Assembly: GCA_009780825.1 (NCBI GenBank)
Contig: WQZH01000001.1
Coordinates: 124,001 to 188,000, forward strand
DNA from: Desulfobulbus sp.
GTDB taxonomy: Bacteria > Desulfobacterota > Desulfobulbia > Desulfobulbales > Desulfobulbaceae
Direction: 5' to 3'
Length of the DNA: 64,000 bases
In this document: positions 1 through 9,179 of the stretch, piece after piece
Numbering within the stretch: the stretch's first letter is position 1
Layout of the letters: each line of letters starts with the position of its first letter
Translations under genes and position numbers: made by a program
Notes under the pieces: model-generated
What the model saw: only the letters and a program-made list of their open reading frames with translations
What the model was told of the DNA's origin: nothing
Databases searched by the model: none

Positions 1-1038
1 ACTGCCCGGAGCAAACAGGATGATGTCTGCCTGTTGCACCAGCCGAACCACTTCCGGCGGGAGAAAAGGTGGGCGGCTGAATTCGACCAGCACCCTGTCG
101 ACCGGGTAGCCGCGCCGGGCCTTGCTCGACTTGTATTCGCTGGTGACCAGCACGCCGTTGTCATAGAGCATCTGCAACTGGGACAAGGTGGTGGTGCATG
201 GCAGCACCGCATGCTGCCGCGCCCCGATACAGGCCGAGATCTCACCCAGACCGCGGATTGTCGCTGTTCGGACCACCTGGTGCGAGGCGAGCAATTCGGT
301 GGCGGTCAAGGCGGGATCCATCTGACGATAGATGGCGGCGGCCAGCAGCAGATTGCCCAGGCATTGGGGTCGGTACAGGGTCGGGATGAGTCGAGGATCC
401 TGGGTGAGCAGCCTGGCCAGTTCCTTGAGATAGGTCAGGATCGGCTCGGGCAGGTCGGCCAGAGGCGCGCCGGTGTCGCGGAGCAACTCCTCTGCAGAGG
501 CAGGCGGCGAGATAAAACGGTAATTGAACACCGAGTAGAGGGCAGCGGCGCAACGAAGGGTTCCCGCACGATCCAGGCCATAGGCCCGGATCAGATTTTC
601 CTGACGGATCGAAGAAATAAGCACATGCCGGATATCGCCCAAGGCGATCAGCGGCACATCCTTCTGCAACTCGCCGGTGGAACCGCCGTCGTCGGTGACG
701 CAAACCACAGAACTGACCTGAGGAAAGATCGCCTTCAAGCCGCCGAAGGGATGCCTCGCCCATCCCAGCCGGCGGGAATCGCCCCCGATGATATTGGAGA
801 GCCCGGTTCCGCCTCCGAAAACCACCACTCTGACCGAACTGATATCGTGCCGTTCTATCTTTTGCTTCAGCTTGGCAAAAAGAGAGGCGATAACCGGAGG
901 CAAGCCGCCAGCGGTGCTGCCGAGGACAATGGAGGTTACCTTTTCCTCCAAGGTCGCCTCCGGAAGGACATCAAGGATGGAAAATCCTTCCGAGGCCAGG
1001 AATTGCAAATGGTTCTTAAGCTGTTGCTGCCCAGCCAT
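1..1038 (-). CDS. YvcK/CofD-like protein (3' end outside window)
   Basis: The first 346 residues are present; the gene runs off the left edge. After an N-terminal extension of about 85 residues come VVVFGGGTGLSNIIGGD and, further on, VTDDGGSTGEL, the nucleotide-sugar and phosphate-binding hallmarks of the YvcK (gluconeogenesis factor)/CofD fold. In other bacteria YvcK-type proteins bind UDP-sugars and influence cell-wall precursor flux. The visible part ends at DIILFAPGS, matching the family's GPGS segment. The long N-terminal extension is unlike compact YvcK proteins and its role is unknown. It lies 42 bases downstream of kdsB on the same strand, so co-transcription is likely. Family assignment is firm; exact function is inferred. 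Confidence 0.85.
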   Translation of the reverse strand, partial: MAGQQQLKNHLQFLASEGFSILDVLPEATLEEKVTSIVLGSTAGGLPPVIASLFAKLKQKIERHDISSVRVVVFGGGTGLSNIIGGDSRRLGWARHPFGGLKAIFPQVSSVVCVTDDGGSTGELQKDVPLIALGDIRHVLISSIRQENLIRAYGLDRAGTLRCAAALYSVFNYRFISPPASAEELLRDTGAPLADLPEPILTYLKELARLLTQDPRLIPTLYRPQCLGNLLLAAAIYRQMDPALTATELLASHQVVRTATIRGLGEISACIGARQHAVLPCTTTLSQLQMLYDNGVLVTSEYKSSKARRGYPVDRVLVEFSRPPFLPPEVVRLVQQADIILFAPGS

Positions 1039-1080
1039 AACCGCTCGCTTCAGGAAAAGGAAAAAAGGCGGTTTCCACCC

Positions 1081-1845
1081 CTATACCGCTTGCTTCCGGA
1101 GCAACTGTTCCACCCGCAGCAGATCCTGAGGGGTATCGACCTCCACCGAATCGTGGCTGGTCAGCACCACCCGGATCGTATACCCGAATTCCAGGGCGCG
1201 CAACTGTTCCAGTTTTTCAAATCGTTCCCACTGTCCCTCGGGCAGACCGACAAAGGTGAGCAGGAATCCTTTACGGTAGGCGTAAAAACCCAGGTGTCGG
1301 TAATAGGTCGGCTGTTGCGGTTCTCCTGAATCGCGCTGGAAGGGGATCGGCGCCCGTGAGAAATAGAGGGCGTTGCCGTGGCAATCGAACACCGCCTTGA
1401 CATGGTTGGGATTGGTGATCTCCTCGGGCCGGACGATCTTGTAGACCAGAGTGGCCATCGGCAGGGAAGGGTCGGCGATCAGCGGCCCGGCCACCTGGTC
1501 GACAATGGCCGGAGGAAAGAGGGGCTGATCGCCCTGAATATTGACAATCACGTCCTGATCCGCAATGCCGACAAGCTGCGCCGCCTCTGCCAATCGATCG
1601 GTGCCGGTGGCATGGCCGCGCCGGGTCATCACCCACAAGCCGCCAAACCCCTCCACCACCTTGGCGATCCGCTCGTCGTCCGTGGCCACCACCACTCGGG
1701 AGAGCGACGGAACCCGCCACGCCCGCTCAACCACATGCTGGATCATCGGCTTCCCCTGAATCAGGGCCAGAGGCTTGCCCTCAAAACGATTGGAGTGGTA
1801 ACGGGCCGGGATAATAGCGACTATTTTCGGTTCAACCATGCTCAT
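1081..1845 (-). CDS. kdsB: CMP-KDO synthetase (3-deoxy-manno-octulosonate cytidylyltransferase)
   Basis: This 254-residue protein activates KDO with CTP for lipopolysaccharide core synthesis in the cytoplasm. The N-terminus has the cytidylyltransferase signature IIPARYHSNRFEGKPL. NIQGDQPLFPP and the C-terminal VDTPQDLLRVEQLL are also KdsB-like, and length is normal. ATG at 1845 is used, although a second ATG two codons later is equally possible. A KdnA-like aminotransferase lies about 1 kb away. In Shewanella the KdnA partner cytidylyltransferase acts on 8-amino-KDO, so the true substrate here could be KDO or 8-amino-KDO. Confidence 0.95.
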   Translation of the reverse strand: MSMVEPKIVAIIPARYHSNRFEGKPLALIQGKPMIQHVVERAWRVPSLSRVVVATDDERIAKVVEGFGGLWVMTRRGHATGTDRLAEAAQLVGIADQDVIVNIQGDQPLFPPAIVDQVAGPLIADPSLPMATLVYKIVRPEEITNPNHVKAVFDCHGNALYFSRAPIPFQRDSGEPQQPTYYRHLGFYAYRKGFLLTFVGLPEGQWERFEKLEQLRALEFGYTIRVVLTSHDSVEVDTPQDLLRVEQLLRKQAV

Positions 1846-1986
1846 CAGCTCTTCTGGGGTTCTATAAGCAAACAGGCCCCATCACAGGGATGCCCAAGGA
1901 TGTCTGCCCGACTGGTCGCCCCTGGACGCAGGGTCCGGGAAGTTACCGACATTGATTTGCTTTTTGTTATTTATTCATGATACAGT

Positions 1987-2820
1987 GTGCGCACTCAAAA
2001 GGCAATCGACAACAACCCCTCCTGCACCCGACAGAGCCCCTTGACCGCCCGCCTTCTTCCCTTGGCCCTTCTTGTCAGCCCGCACCGCGCCGCAAACGAA
2101 CTGCAGCAACTGGCCTCTGCGCTGAACATCCCGCTGGTCGACCATCCGAAGGCGGCGATACTCCTGCTCAGGTTTGGACCGCAGGGACTGGAGATGAGCA
2201 AACCAAACGATCCGCTATTGTCGGGCGGACTGCGGGCGGAATTCTCTGCCCAGGATTTCCGTCGCCGCCTGCTACACCCCGGCCGGGAACTGCTGGTTCA
2301 GGCGGCCAAGGTGCGGGGTTGCCGCCAGCCGTTGGTCATTGACGCCACCGCCGGGCTCGGCCGCGATGGTTTTCTGCTCGCCGCCGCCGGATGCCGGGTG
2401 CGGATGATCGAGGCGAACCCGATGGTGGCCGCCCTGCTGGCCGACGGGCTCCAACGGGCCAAACGTACTCCTGATCTGGCGGCAACGGCCGAACGCATCG
2501 ATCTGACCGTGGGCGATGCCCGGGAACATCTCCCCACCCTGCCCGAAACGCCGGACGTCGTCTTCCTCGATCCCATGTTCCCGGAACGGACCAAATCCGC
2601 TCTGGTCAGGCAGGAACTGCGGCTGCTGCAACTGCTCGACCCAAAAGACTGCGATCCCGATGAGCTGTTGCGCGCGGCACTGGCCTTTTCAGCGAAAAAG
2701 GTGGTGGTCAAACGACCGCTCAAGGCACCCTTGCTGGCAGCCGCACCGCCCAGCTACACCCGCAGGGGCAGGGCCGTCCGGTTCGATGTCTATGTGGGAG
2801 GGTACAAGACCGCCGGTTGA
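1987..2820 (+). CDS. rsmJ: 16S rRNA m2G1516 methyltransferase, RsmJ family
   Basis: A 277-residue class I SAM-dependent methyltransferase. The core reads VIDATAGLGRDGFLLAAAG, followed by MIEANPMVAALL, VVFLDPMFPERTKSALV and a C-terminal KKVVVKRPLKAPL, which together match RsmJ (YhiQ). RsmJ methylates G1516 of 16S rRNA in E. coli. The start is uncertain: GTG at 1987 is the longest reading, has no clear ribosome-binding site and gives about 25 residues more than E. coli RsmJ. It is divergent from kdsB. Confidence 0.85.
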   Translation: MRTQKAIDNNPSCTRQSPLTARLLPLALLVSPHRAANELQQLASALNIPLVDHPKAAILLLRFGPQGLEMSKPNDPLLSGGLRAEFSAQDFRRRLLHPGRELLVQAAKVRGCRQPLVIDATAGLGRDGFLLAAAGCRVRMIEANPMVAALLADGLQRAKRTPDLAATAERIDLTVGDAREHLPTLPETPDVVFLDPMFPERTKSALVRQELRLLQLLDPKDCDPDELLRAALAFSAKKVVVKRPLKAPLLAAAPPSYTRRGRAVRFDVYVGGYKTAG

Positions 2821-2865
2821 TACAGACCGCCATTGTCGTCCGCATCAACCGGATAGGGGAGAGGC

Positions 2866-4107
2866 TCAGATTCCGGCCGCCTTTTTCAAGGCCCCGGCGA
2901 TTTTCATTTTCTGCTCTTCCGGCAACAGGACCGGTATCTGGTAGGTCAAGGCCCGTTCCATGATTGCCGCAGAGGCGGGCAGGGCCTGCGGATCGTAGAT
3001 CACCCGCCGTTTCCCGCCCACGCTGAAGGGCCAGCCGCCATGACAATAGGACTTGCCGGCCAACAGGTGTTCCCAGTTGGGATAGTAATGCCAGCCGTTC
3101 TCGCTCCAGCGCACCGCACCTGCGCCAGCCTCGCGCAGCACCTGGCTCACCGCCGTGGTCTGCTGCGCATCCGGCAGCAAAAAGGTGAGGAAGGTGGCTG
3201 AATCGCCGGCATCATCGAGGATTTCCCGGAATTGGACCCCTGGCAGCACGCTTGCCGCCTCCTGAAAAAAAACCTTGTTCTTTTTCTGCGCCGCAACGAT
3301 TCCGTCCAGTTTGGCCAACTGGGCCAGGCCGATGGCACCCTGGATCTCCATCATCCGATAGTTGAAGCCGATAAAGGAACGGCTCTCGCCGCCACGGCCG
3401 CCGGGGTTGGGCACATGGTCATGCCCGTGGTCCTGATATTCGGACATGCGCCGCCACAGGGATTCGTCGTTGGTGATGCACATGCCGCCCTCGCCGGTGG
3501 TCATGGTCTTGACCGCGTCGAAGGAAAAGGTGCCCACCGCGCCGAAGGAGCCGAGGTGACGGCCGCCCAGGCGGCCGCCAGCCGCCTGGGCCGTGTCCTC
3601 GATCACCGGAATGCTGTGCCGGTCGGCAATGGCCTTGATTGCCTCGATACGCGCCTGGGCGCCCATCATGTGGACCGGAATGATCGCCCTGGTCTTCGGG
3701 GTGATCTTCTTCTCCAAGTCCGCAGGGTCCATGTTCAGAGTCAGATCGACCTCGGTGAACACCGGCACGGCGCCACAGTCGAGAATCGCCTCCCAGGTGG
3801 CGACAAAGGTGAACCCCTGGGTAATGACCTCATCGCCTTCACCCACGCCGAGCGCCGCCAAGGCGACCTTGAGGGCGGCTGTTCCCGACGTGACCGCCTG
3901 GGCATGGGCCGCGCCGGTGTAGGCGGCAAAGGCTCGTTCAAATTCGAGCACCTTCCATACCCCCTTGCGCTGGGCCGCAAACTCGTAGCGAAAGAGCACG
4001 CCGCTCTCCAGAACCTCCATCACCTGCGCTTTTTCTTCGACGCCAAAAATCTCGAAACCAGGCACAATCAACCTCTTTTCTGTTCGTGGGGAAGACCGGG
4101 ACGCCAA
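2866..4107 (-). CDS. DegT/DnrJ/EryC1/StrS aminotransferase, KdnA-like
   Basis: A 413-residue PLP-dependent sugar aminotransferase. The Schiff-base lysine is K200 in SFDAVKTMTTGEGG, with SGTAALK near residue 75 and EDTAQAAGG near 170 as other family motifs. The N-terminal PGFEIFG, the FRYEF segment and the DHGHDH stretch resemble what I recall of Shewanella KdnA, which makes 8-amino-3,8-dideoxy-manno-octulosonate for LPS. The gene follows the TPR gene and panC on the same strand, 24 bases after panC. Aminotransferase family is certain; the KdnA role is inference from motif resemblance and nearby kdsB. Another nucleotide-sugar aminotransferase function is possible. Confidence 0.85.
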   Translation of the reverse strand: MASRSSPRTEKRLIVPGFEIFGVEEKAQVMEVLESGVLFRYEFAAQRKGVWKVLEFERAFAAYTGAAHAQAVTSGTAALKVALAALGVGEGDEVITQGFTFVATWEAILDCGAVPVFTEVDLTLNMDPADLEKKITPKTRAIIPVHMMGAQARIEAIKAIADRHSIPVIEDTAQAAGGRLGGRHLGSFGAVGTFSFDAVKTMTTGEGGMCITNDESLWRRMSEYQDHGHDHVPNPGGRGGESRSFIGFNYRMMEIQGAIGLAQLAKLDGIVAAQKKNKVFFQEAASVLPGVQFREILDDAGDSATFLTFLLPDAQQTTAVSQVLREAGAGAVRWSENGWHYYPNWEHLLAGKSYCHGGWPFSVGGKRRVIYDPQALPASAAIMERALTYQIPVLLPEEQKMKIAGALKKAAGI

Positions 4108-4131
4108 ATGCCCAGCCGCACCCTTTCACCG

Positions 4132-4998
4132 CTACTGCGGCAGGATAAAACCGTTATCGATCAAACGCACCTTGTTGCCGGCCTTGCCGTCAACATGTAC
4201 GGCCAAGGCCAATACCGTCCGTTCGTCAACTGTCTTGACCGCCTCCAGGCTGTCGCAATCAACAAAGCTGGCATAGTCGATGGTCGTGCCGGCAAAGGAG
4301 TGGATGTGCCCCTCCAGCAACCGCCCCAGCTCGGCGGTGTCCCGCATGCCCCTGCCCGCCTCGGCACGAGTCAGGCGCAGGGCGGTGGACAGACTGAGCG
4401 CCGCCGCCCGGTTGGCTGGATCAAGATAGGCGTTGCGGGAACTCATGGCCAGTCCATCCGCTTCCCGAACGATCGGATGACCAATGATGCGCACCGGAAT
4501 ATTGAGATCAGCCACCAACCGGCGGATGAGCGCCAGTTGCTGAAAATCCTTTTCGCCAAACACAGCCACGTCGGGCCCGACGACGTTGAACAGCTTGGTC
4601 ACCACCGTGGCCACTCCGGCAAAATGGACCGGCCGGCTCTTGCCGCAGAGATGAGTGGCCAACCGCTGCACCCGCACCTCGGTCTGAAAGCCCTCGGGGT
4701 ACATCGAATCCGGGGCCGGCGCAAAAACCGCGGCAACCGACTCCTGGCGAGCCAGCTCCATATCGCGTTCAAAATCGCGGGGATAGCGATCCAGATCTTC
4801 GTTAGGCCCGAATTGGGTAGGGTTGACGAACAGGCTCACCACCACCGTGTCGCACAGTTCAGCCGCCCGCCGCATCAAGCTGAGATGCCCCTCGTGAAAA
4901 TATCCCATGGTGGGCACCAGGGCAACGGTCTTGCCCTCCCGGCTCCTGGCTTGTGACCAAGCCCGCATCTCTTCCGGTTGCCGAAAAATATCCATCAT
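4132..4998 (-). CDS. panC: Pantothenate synthetase
   Basis: A 288-residue enzyme that condenses pantoate and beta-alanine using ATP in the coenzyme A pathway. Recognised from VPTMGYFHEGHLSL (HIGH-type nucleotide-binding motif), FVNPTQFGPNEDLDRYPR, VFGEKDFQQLALIRR and the KMSKS-like AMSSRNAYL. Length is normal for PanC. The start ATG overlaps the stop of the upstream TPR gene as ATGA (4995-4998), so the two are translationally coupled. No other pan gene is in the window. Confidence 0.97.
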   Translation of the reverse strand: MMDIFRQPEEMRAWSQARSREGKTVALVPTMGYFHEGHLSLMRRAAELCDTVVVSLFVNPTQFGPNEDLDRYPRDFERDMELARQESVAAVFAPAPDSMYPEGFQTEVRVQRLATHLCGKSRPVHFAGVATVVTKLFNVVGPDVAVFGEKDFQQLALIRRLVADLNIPVRIIGHPIVREADGLAMSSRNAYLDPANRAAALSLSTALRLTRAEAGRGMRDTAELGRLLEGHIHSFAGTTIDYASFVDCDSLEAVKTVDERTVLALAVHVDGKAGNKVRLIDNGFILPQ

Positions 4999-5690
4999 TT
5001 TTTCAACTGATTGAGCCGCGATTGCACCATGACCCGCATCGGATCAGCCATGGTCGCCTCTGTCTGGATCGCGGTGAGTTCCAAATATTTGGTGTACATG
5101 GCTACAGCCTCTTCCTTTTTGCCCTGCTGTTCGTGCAATCGTCCTAGCGACTGATAGGCAACGGCGGCAAAATGGTCGTCAAGGGCTGCCAGTTCGATAT
5201 TGAGCGCAACAGCCTGGTCGAACTGCCGCTCGTTCTCGCAGAGGCCAGCCAGTTTCATCAACACCAGCGATTTGAGCGGCGATTTTGCCGACAGTCCGGA
5301 GTTGACTTCCGTCAACCGGTTGATCGCCTGCATCCGCTGCCCTTCTTTTTCTTCCAGAAAAGCCAATTCAACCCGCGCCCAGAGCCCGGAGGCGGTGGAG
5401 CTATACTCCTGGGCCACCTGTTCAAGCAGCTTCCGGTTCTCCTCTTTGGCGACAAGAGCGGCATCTAAAGCCGAAGCCGCCTTTTCCTCCCGATATTCAC
5501 GCCAGGTGGAGAATCCCGCCCCGGCAAGAATCGCAAGCACCACCCCCACGGCCGCCATCCCGAGCAGCCACTGATGCCGGCGGATGAAAAGAACGGCCTT
5601 GCGGGGCAGATTGAACTGCTCCAGCAGCCCCACAGGGGTGAGAGGCTGGTATTTGACTGCATTCTGGTCGATGGAATTCTGGTCCGCCAT
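4995..5690 (-). CDS. Membrane-anchored TPR protein, YfgM-like
   Basis: I take ATG at 5690, giving 231 residues; an upstream open reading extends further but reads as non-protein sequence. A single membrane segment lies near residues 40-60 (LLGMAAVGVVLAILAGAGF), preceded by basic residues, followed by an alpha-helical periplasmic region with TPR-like helices ending in YQSLGRLHEQQGKKEEAVAMYTKYLEL. The architecture resembles YfgM, an ancillary SecYEG/periplasmic chaperone-network subunit of E. coli, but similarity is structural rather than motif-level. It is coupled to panC by an ATGA overlap. Confidence 0.75.
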   Translation of the reverse strand: MADQNSIDQNAVKYQPLTPVGLLEQFNLPRKAVLFIRRHQWLLGMAAVGVVLAILAGAGFSTWREYREEKAASALDAALVAKEENRKLLEQVAQEYSSTASGLWARVELAFLEEKEGQRMQAINRLTEVNSGLSAKSPLKSLVLMKLAGLCENERQFDQAVALNIELAALDDHFAAVAYQSLGRLHEQQGKKEEAVAMYTKYLELTAIQTEATMADPMRVMVQSRLNQLKK

Positions 5691-6075
5691 GCGGCGCAAG
5701 CTCCCTGCTGTATGTTGAGATGTTTCTGGCCGCATGCGACCACGAAGAAGAAAAATGGAACCGGCCAGCCGGAAAAATATCCGTTGCGCAGAGCCGGTCA
5801 TGCCGGTACAAAAGGATATGTCCTGTCCCGTCCCGGCATACAGCGTGCCGATTATACCTTGACGGGAAAAAAAAGCACCAGGCAAAGGCGGCAATTCCGC
5901 AAAAACCGAGCCACGGCATCGCCAGCGTTGCGGATACAATCCGTCACGGGCATGACCCGATGGCGCGTTTTTTTGTTTTCTGAGCAAAACTCCTCCATGA
6001 CCACACCGCGCCATCCCACCTTCCGGTCAACGCCCCGCTGTATACCTGCATCCCTCTCTGCCCACCAGCCTGCCC
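5691..6075. other. Divergent intergenic region, TPR gene/xseA
   Basis: No convincing gene. The minus strand has a perfect TATAAT (complement of 5851-5856) about 160 bases before the TPR gene start, but I find no matching -35 hexamer at normal spacing. The remaining sequence shows no repeat or RNA motif I recognise. Confidence 0.4.
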
Positions 6076-7461
6076 ATGGATGACCGCCGCGTCCTCACCG
6101 TCACCGAGCTGAACGGCGCCATCCGCACCCTGCTGGAAGGCCGGTTTCCTTTTGTCAGTGTCGCGGGCGAGATCTCCAATCTCCATCGTCCCTCCTCCGG
6201 GCATCTCTATTTCACCCTCAAGGATGCCGGCGCCCAGGTCAGGGCGGTGCTGTTCAAGACGCAGCAACGGTACCTGGCTCATATTCCCAAGGACAGCATG
6301 CATGTGGTCTGCCGGGGCCGGATCTCGGTGTACGAACCGAGGGGCGACTATCAACTGATTGTCGACACTATCGAACTCCAGGGTACCGGCGCGCTCCACC
6401 AGGCTTTCGAGGCGCTGAAACGGCGGCTGGCCGCCGAAGGGCTGTTCGACGAACACCGCAAACGGCCGCTGCCGCCCTTTCCGGCCCACATCACCCTGAT
6501 CACCTCTTCCCAGGGGGCCGCGGTCCACGACTTCATCCACATCGCCACCCGGCGCTTTCCGCCGATCCGCATTGCGGTCTATCCAACAACCATGCAGGGA
6601 GACCAGGCGGCAGCGGCCATGATCCAGGCCATTGAGGCCATCAATGCCCATCTTGCCACCGATCTGATCGTTCTGTGCAGGGGCGGCGGCTCCACCGAGG
6701 ATCTGTGGGCCTTTAACGACGAACATCTGGCCAGATCGATCCGGGCTTCCGCCGTGCCGGTGGTCAGCGCTGTGGGCCACGAAATCGATTTCACCATCGC
6801 CGATCTGGCCGCCGACTTCCGCGCCCCTACTCCCAGCGGAGCGGCGGAACTGCTGATTCCCGACCGCGACGTCCTGCGCGCCGAAATAGATCGGCTGCGC
6901 GCCAGAATGCGCCGCAGTGTACAGCACCGGTTCGATCGGATCGAACAGCGGTTGGGCTACACCCGGCAACGGCTCGCCGCCATGCCGTATCCCCTGGATC
7001 TGATCCGGCTACGGCTCGACCACTTCAGCGTGCGCCTGGAACGTGGTCTGAATATGCTGCTGGCGAAAGGGACAAAACGGTTGGACCAAACCGTTCTCAA
7101 CTTGGCGCATCTTCATCCCGGTCGTCTCCTGACCATGCGTGAGCAACAACTGCATGGCATCAGCGCCAGGCTGGCGCGCACCATTTTTTCCCGGCTCAAG
7201 GGCGGAGAAGAACAACTTGGCAGGATAGCGGGGGTCCTCCAGGCGGTCAGCCCGCTGGCGACCTTGGCGCGCGGCTATGCCATTGTTCGGACTTCAGGGA
7301 AAAAGCAGCGGCTTGTAACCGAAGCAACACAAGTCTGCCCAGGAGACGCGGTGGCGGTCCTGCTCCATCGGGGGCAACTCGTCTGCCGGGTGGAACGAAG
7401 CGAAGGAAGATCAGAACAACAAAAAGACGAAAAACAAGACAACCAAGCGGCGATCAGTTGA
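6076..7461 (+). CDS. xseA: Exodeoxyribonuclease VII large subunit
   Basis: A 461-residue XseA. The N-terminal OB-fold (residues 1-100) contains VAGEISNLHRPSSGHLYFTLKD. The central catalytic region has ITSSQGAAVHDF, CRGGGSTEDLWAFNDE and SAVGHEIDFTIADLAADFRAPTPSGAAEL, followed by a long coiled coil and a C-terminal LARGYAIV segment. With XseB it degrades single-stranded DNA in both directions. No xseB lies next to it. Its last 8 bases overlap the convergent secreted-protein gene. Confidence 0.97.
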   Translation: MDDRRVLTVTELNGAIRTLLEGRFPFVSVAGEISNLHRPSSGHLYFTLKDAGAQVRAVLFKTQQRYLAHIPKDSMHVVCRGRISVYEPRGDYQLIVDTIELQGTGALHQAFEALKRRLAAEGLFDEHRKRPLPPFPAHITLITSSQGAAVHDFIHIATRRFPPIRIAVYPTTMQGDQAAAAMIQAIEAINAHLATDLIVLCRGGGSTEDLWAFNDEHLARSIRASAVPVVSAVGHEIDFTIADLAADFRAPTPSGAAELLIPDRDVLRAEIDRLRARMRRSVQHRFDRIEQRLGYTRQRLAAMPYPLDLIRLRLDHFSVRLERGLNMLLAKGTKRLDQTVLNLAHLHPGRLLTMREQQLHGISARLARTIFSRLKGGEEQLGRIAGVLQAVSPLATLARGYAIVRTSGKKQRLVTEATQVCPGDAVAVLLHRGQLVCRVERSEGRSEQQKDEKQDNQAAIS

Positions 7462-7903
7462 GCGCGGCGTCGACCTTCTGATCGATGAAGGCAATGGCCT
7501 GACCGATCTGCTGCGGATTCTTGCGGGCGGTGGCGCGGAGGATGTCGCCCCATGCCATCAACATGGCGGAATTAACCTTGCGCACCGAATTGGAGCGGCA
7601 CCATTCCATGCCGATTTTCCTGCCCAGATTATCCAGCACCACCTTCTGGACAGACCGTTCTTCCGGCGAGGTCTTGGCAAGGATCTCGGCGGAAATGTCC
7701 TGCCACCCATCGGAGAGGAAATTCCCCTCCTGAAAGATCCTGAACCATTTCCGTTCCTCAGAATTCAGCGAGGCCGGTATCTCATACGCATGCCCAGCCG
7801 CCTGCCCCACCCCCAAGGTCATGGTCTCTCTGTCCGCCGCAGGCGTGACATTGCCGCTGCACACAACAACCGATAGTATGAGGATCGCAATAAGGTTTCT
7901 CAC
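7454..7903 (-). CDS. Secreted protein of unknown function
   Basis: I choose GTG at 7903 (149 residues) because GGGGAG sits about six bases upstream and the protein then begins with a clean signal peptide (RNLIAILILSVVVCSG, probable cleavage near TPAA). A longer reading from 7927 lacks this signal. The mature part is helical and charged, with one Cys and conserved-looking segments EERKWFRIFQEGNFL and WGDILRATA. I do not recognise the family. It is expected in the periplasm. Confidence 0.65.
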   Translation of the reverse strand: MRNLIAILILSVVVCSGNVTPAADRETMTLGVGQAAGHAYEIPASLNSEERKWFRIFQEGNFLSDGWQDISAEILAKTSPEERSVQKVVLDNLGRKIGMEWCRSNSVRKVNSAMLMAWGDILRATARKNPQQIGQAIAFIDQKVDAALN

Positions 7904-7941
7904 AACGTACTCCCCTGATTCAGACACCTAACTATAACACC

Positions 7942-7970
7942 AAGTTAACATGCCCAATCGTGGCCGTCAA
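7942..7970 (-). promoter_or_regulatory. Sigma-70-type promoter of the secreted-protein gene
   Basis: On the minus strand TTGACG (complement of 7965-7970) is followed after exactly 17 bases by TAACTT (complement of 7942-7947). Predicted transcription starts near 7935, about 30 bases before the GTG at 7903. Confidence 0.5.
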
Positions 7971-8021
7971 GAGCCGCGCCACATGGAAATACAATTTTTT
8001 GTACCCTTTATCCCAAACGCA

Positions 8022-9101
8022 TCAGCCGGCACTGCTGACACCGGCTTCGGTAAACGTGGCCACCTCTGTCAGCACAGCCACTGCGGCATCCACCAGATGC
8101 ATCGCCAGAGTGGCGCCGGTTCCTTCACCCAACCGGAGGTTGAGCTTGAGCAGGGGTTTTTGCCGCAAACTCTCCAAGAGCGCACCATGGCCCGGTTCCG
8201 CGCTTTGGTGCGCGCAGATGAGGTAGTCGCGGACAAAGGGCTCCAGGGATACGGCGATCATCGCGCCAGCGGCGGTGATCAGGCCGTCGACGATCACCGG
8301 CTTGCGCTTGGCCGCCGCCCCGATGATTAAGCCGGCAATGGCCCCTATCTCGAAACCGCCCACCTTGGCCAGCACATCAAGCCCATCCTTGGCATTGGGC
8401 ATGTTGACCGCCAGGGCTTTTTCGATCACCTCGATCTTGCGCCGCAGCCGTTGATCGTCAATGCCAGTGCCCCGGCCAGTGAGCTCCGCCACACTCCTGC
8501 CGGTGAGTACTGCGGCGATGGCCGTGCTGGGCGTGGTGTTGCCGATCCCCATTTCGCCGGTGGCAAACACGTCGGTCGTCGCGGACAGGCTGTTGGCGAC
8601 TTCGATTCCAGCCTCCACCGCCATGACCGCATGGGTGCGGCTCATGGCCGGCCCCTGGGCAATGTTCGCCGTGCCCCGGCCTATTTTCTTGGCGATCACC
8701 GTTTTCGTGCGCACCTGATCGGCGAAATCGTCCCGGGCGCCGACATCAACCACAACAACCTCGGCTCCGGCACGCCGGGCCAGGGCATTGATCCCGGCCC
8801 CGCCACGGATGAAATTGTATACCATCTGGGTGGTGACTTCGGCCGGATAATGCGAAATTCCCTCGGCGACAACACCGTGATCACCCACCATGACCACAAC
8901 TTTTTTACGGGCAACCGGCGGAGCGAGCGAGCGGGTCATCCCCGCCAGGGCAACGGCCAGATCCATAAGATCGCCCAGGGCCCAGTGGGGCATGGTCAGT
9001 TGATTGAGCCGCTCCTCGGCCTGTTGGCGATACGCGGAATCCTGGGGATAGATGGCGCGAAAGGTCGTGTCGAGAAAACTGAGCCCGCTCTTGTCTGACA
9101 T
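8022..9101 (-). CDS. cobT: Nicotinate-nucleotide-dimethylbenzimidazole phosphoribosyltransferase
   Basis: A 359-residue CobT that makes alpha-ribazole phosphate for the lower ligand of cobalamin. Key segments are MVGDHGVVAEGISHYP, GGAGINALARRAGAEVVVVDVG, GEMGIGNTTPSTAIAA and the C-terminal LGEGTGA carrying the catalytic Glu. ATG at 9101 has AGGA eight bases upstream. It follows the DUF89-like gene by 78 bases on the same strand. No other cob gene or B12 riboswitch was found in the window. Confidence 0.97.
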   Translation of the reverse strand: MSDKSGLSFLDTTFRAIYPQDSAYRQQAEERLNQLTMPHWALGDLMDLAVALAGMTRSLAPPVARKKVVVMVGDHGVVAEGISHYPAEVTTQMVYNFIRGGAGINALARRAGAEVVVVDVGARDDFADQVRTKTVIAKKIGRGTANIAQGPAMSRTHAVMAVEAGIEVANSLSATTDVFATGEMGIGNTTPSTAIAAVLTGRSVAELTGRGTGIDDQRLRRKIEVIEKALAVNMPNAKDGLDVLAKVGGFEIGAIAGLIIGAAAKRKPVIVDGLITAAGAMIAVSLEPFVRDYLICAHQSAEPGHGALLESLRQKPLLKLNLRLGEGTGATLAMHLVDAAVAVLTEVATFTEAGVSSAG

Positions 9102-9179
9102 GTCGAAATCCTGCAACAAATACTTGCTATTCTCTTTCCTCTGTCCGGAATGCAGCCCGTTGCCGGACCATCCGTCTCC

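Noticed and set aside
34..1329. Long plus-strand open reading opposite the YvcK-like gene and kdsB
   Set aside because: It is the antisense of two strongly recognisable genes, has no domain and crosses the gap between them.
3232..4956. 574-codon plus-strand open reading
   Set aside because: Antisense of the aminotransferase and panC; His/Gln/Gly-rich composition typical of GC-rich antisense frames.
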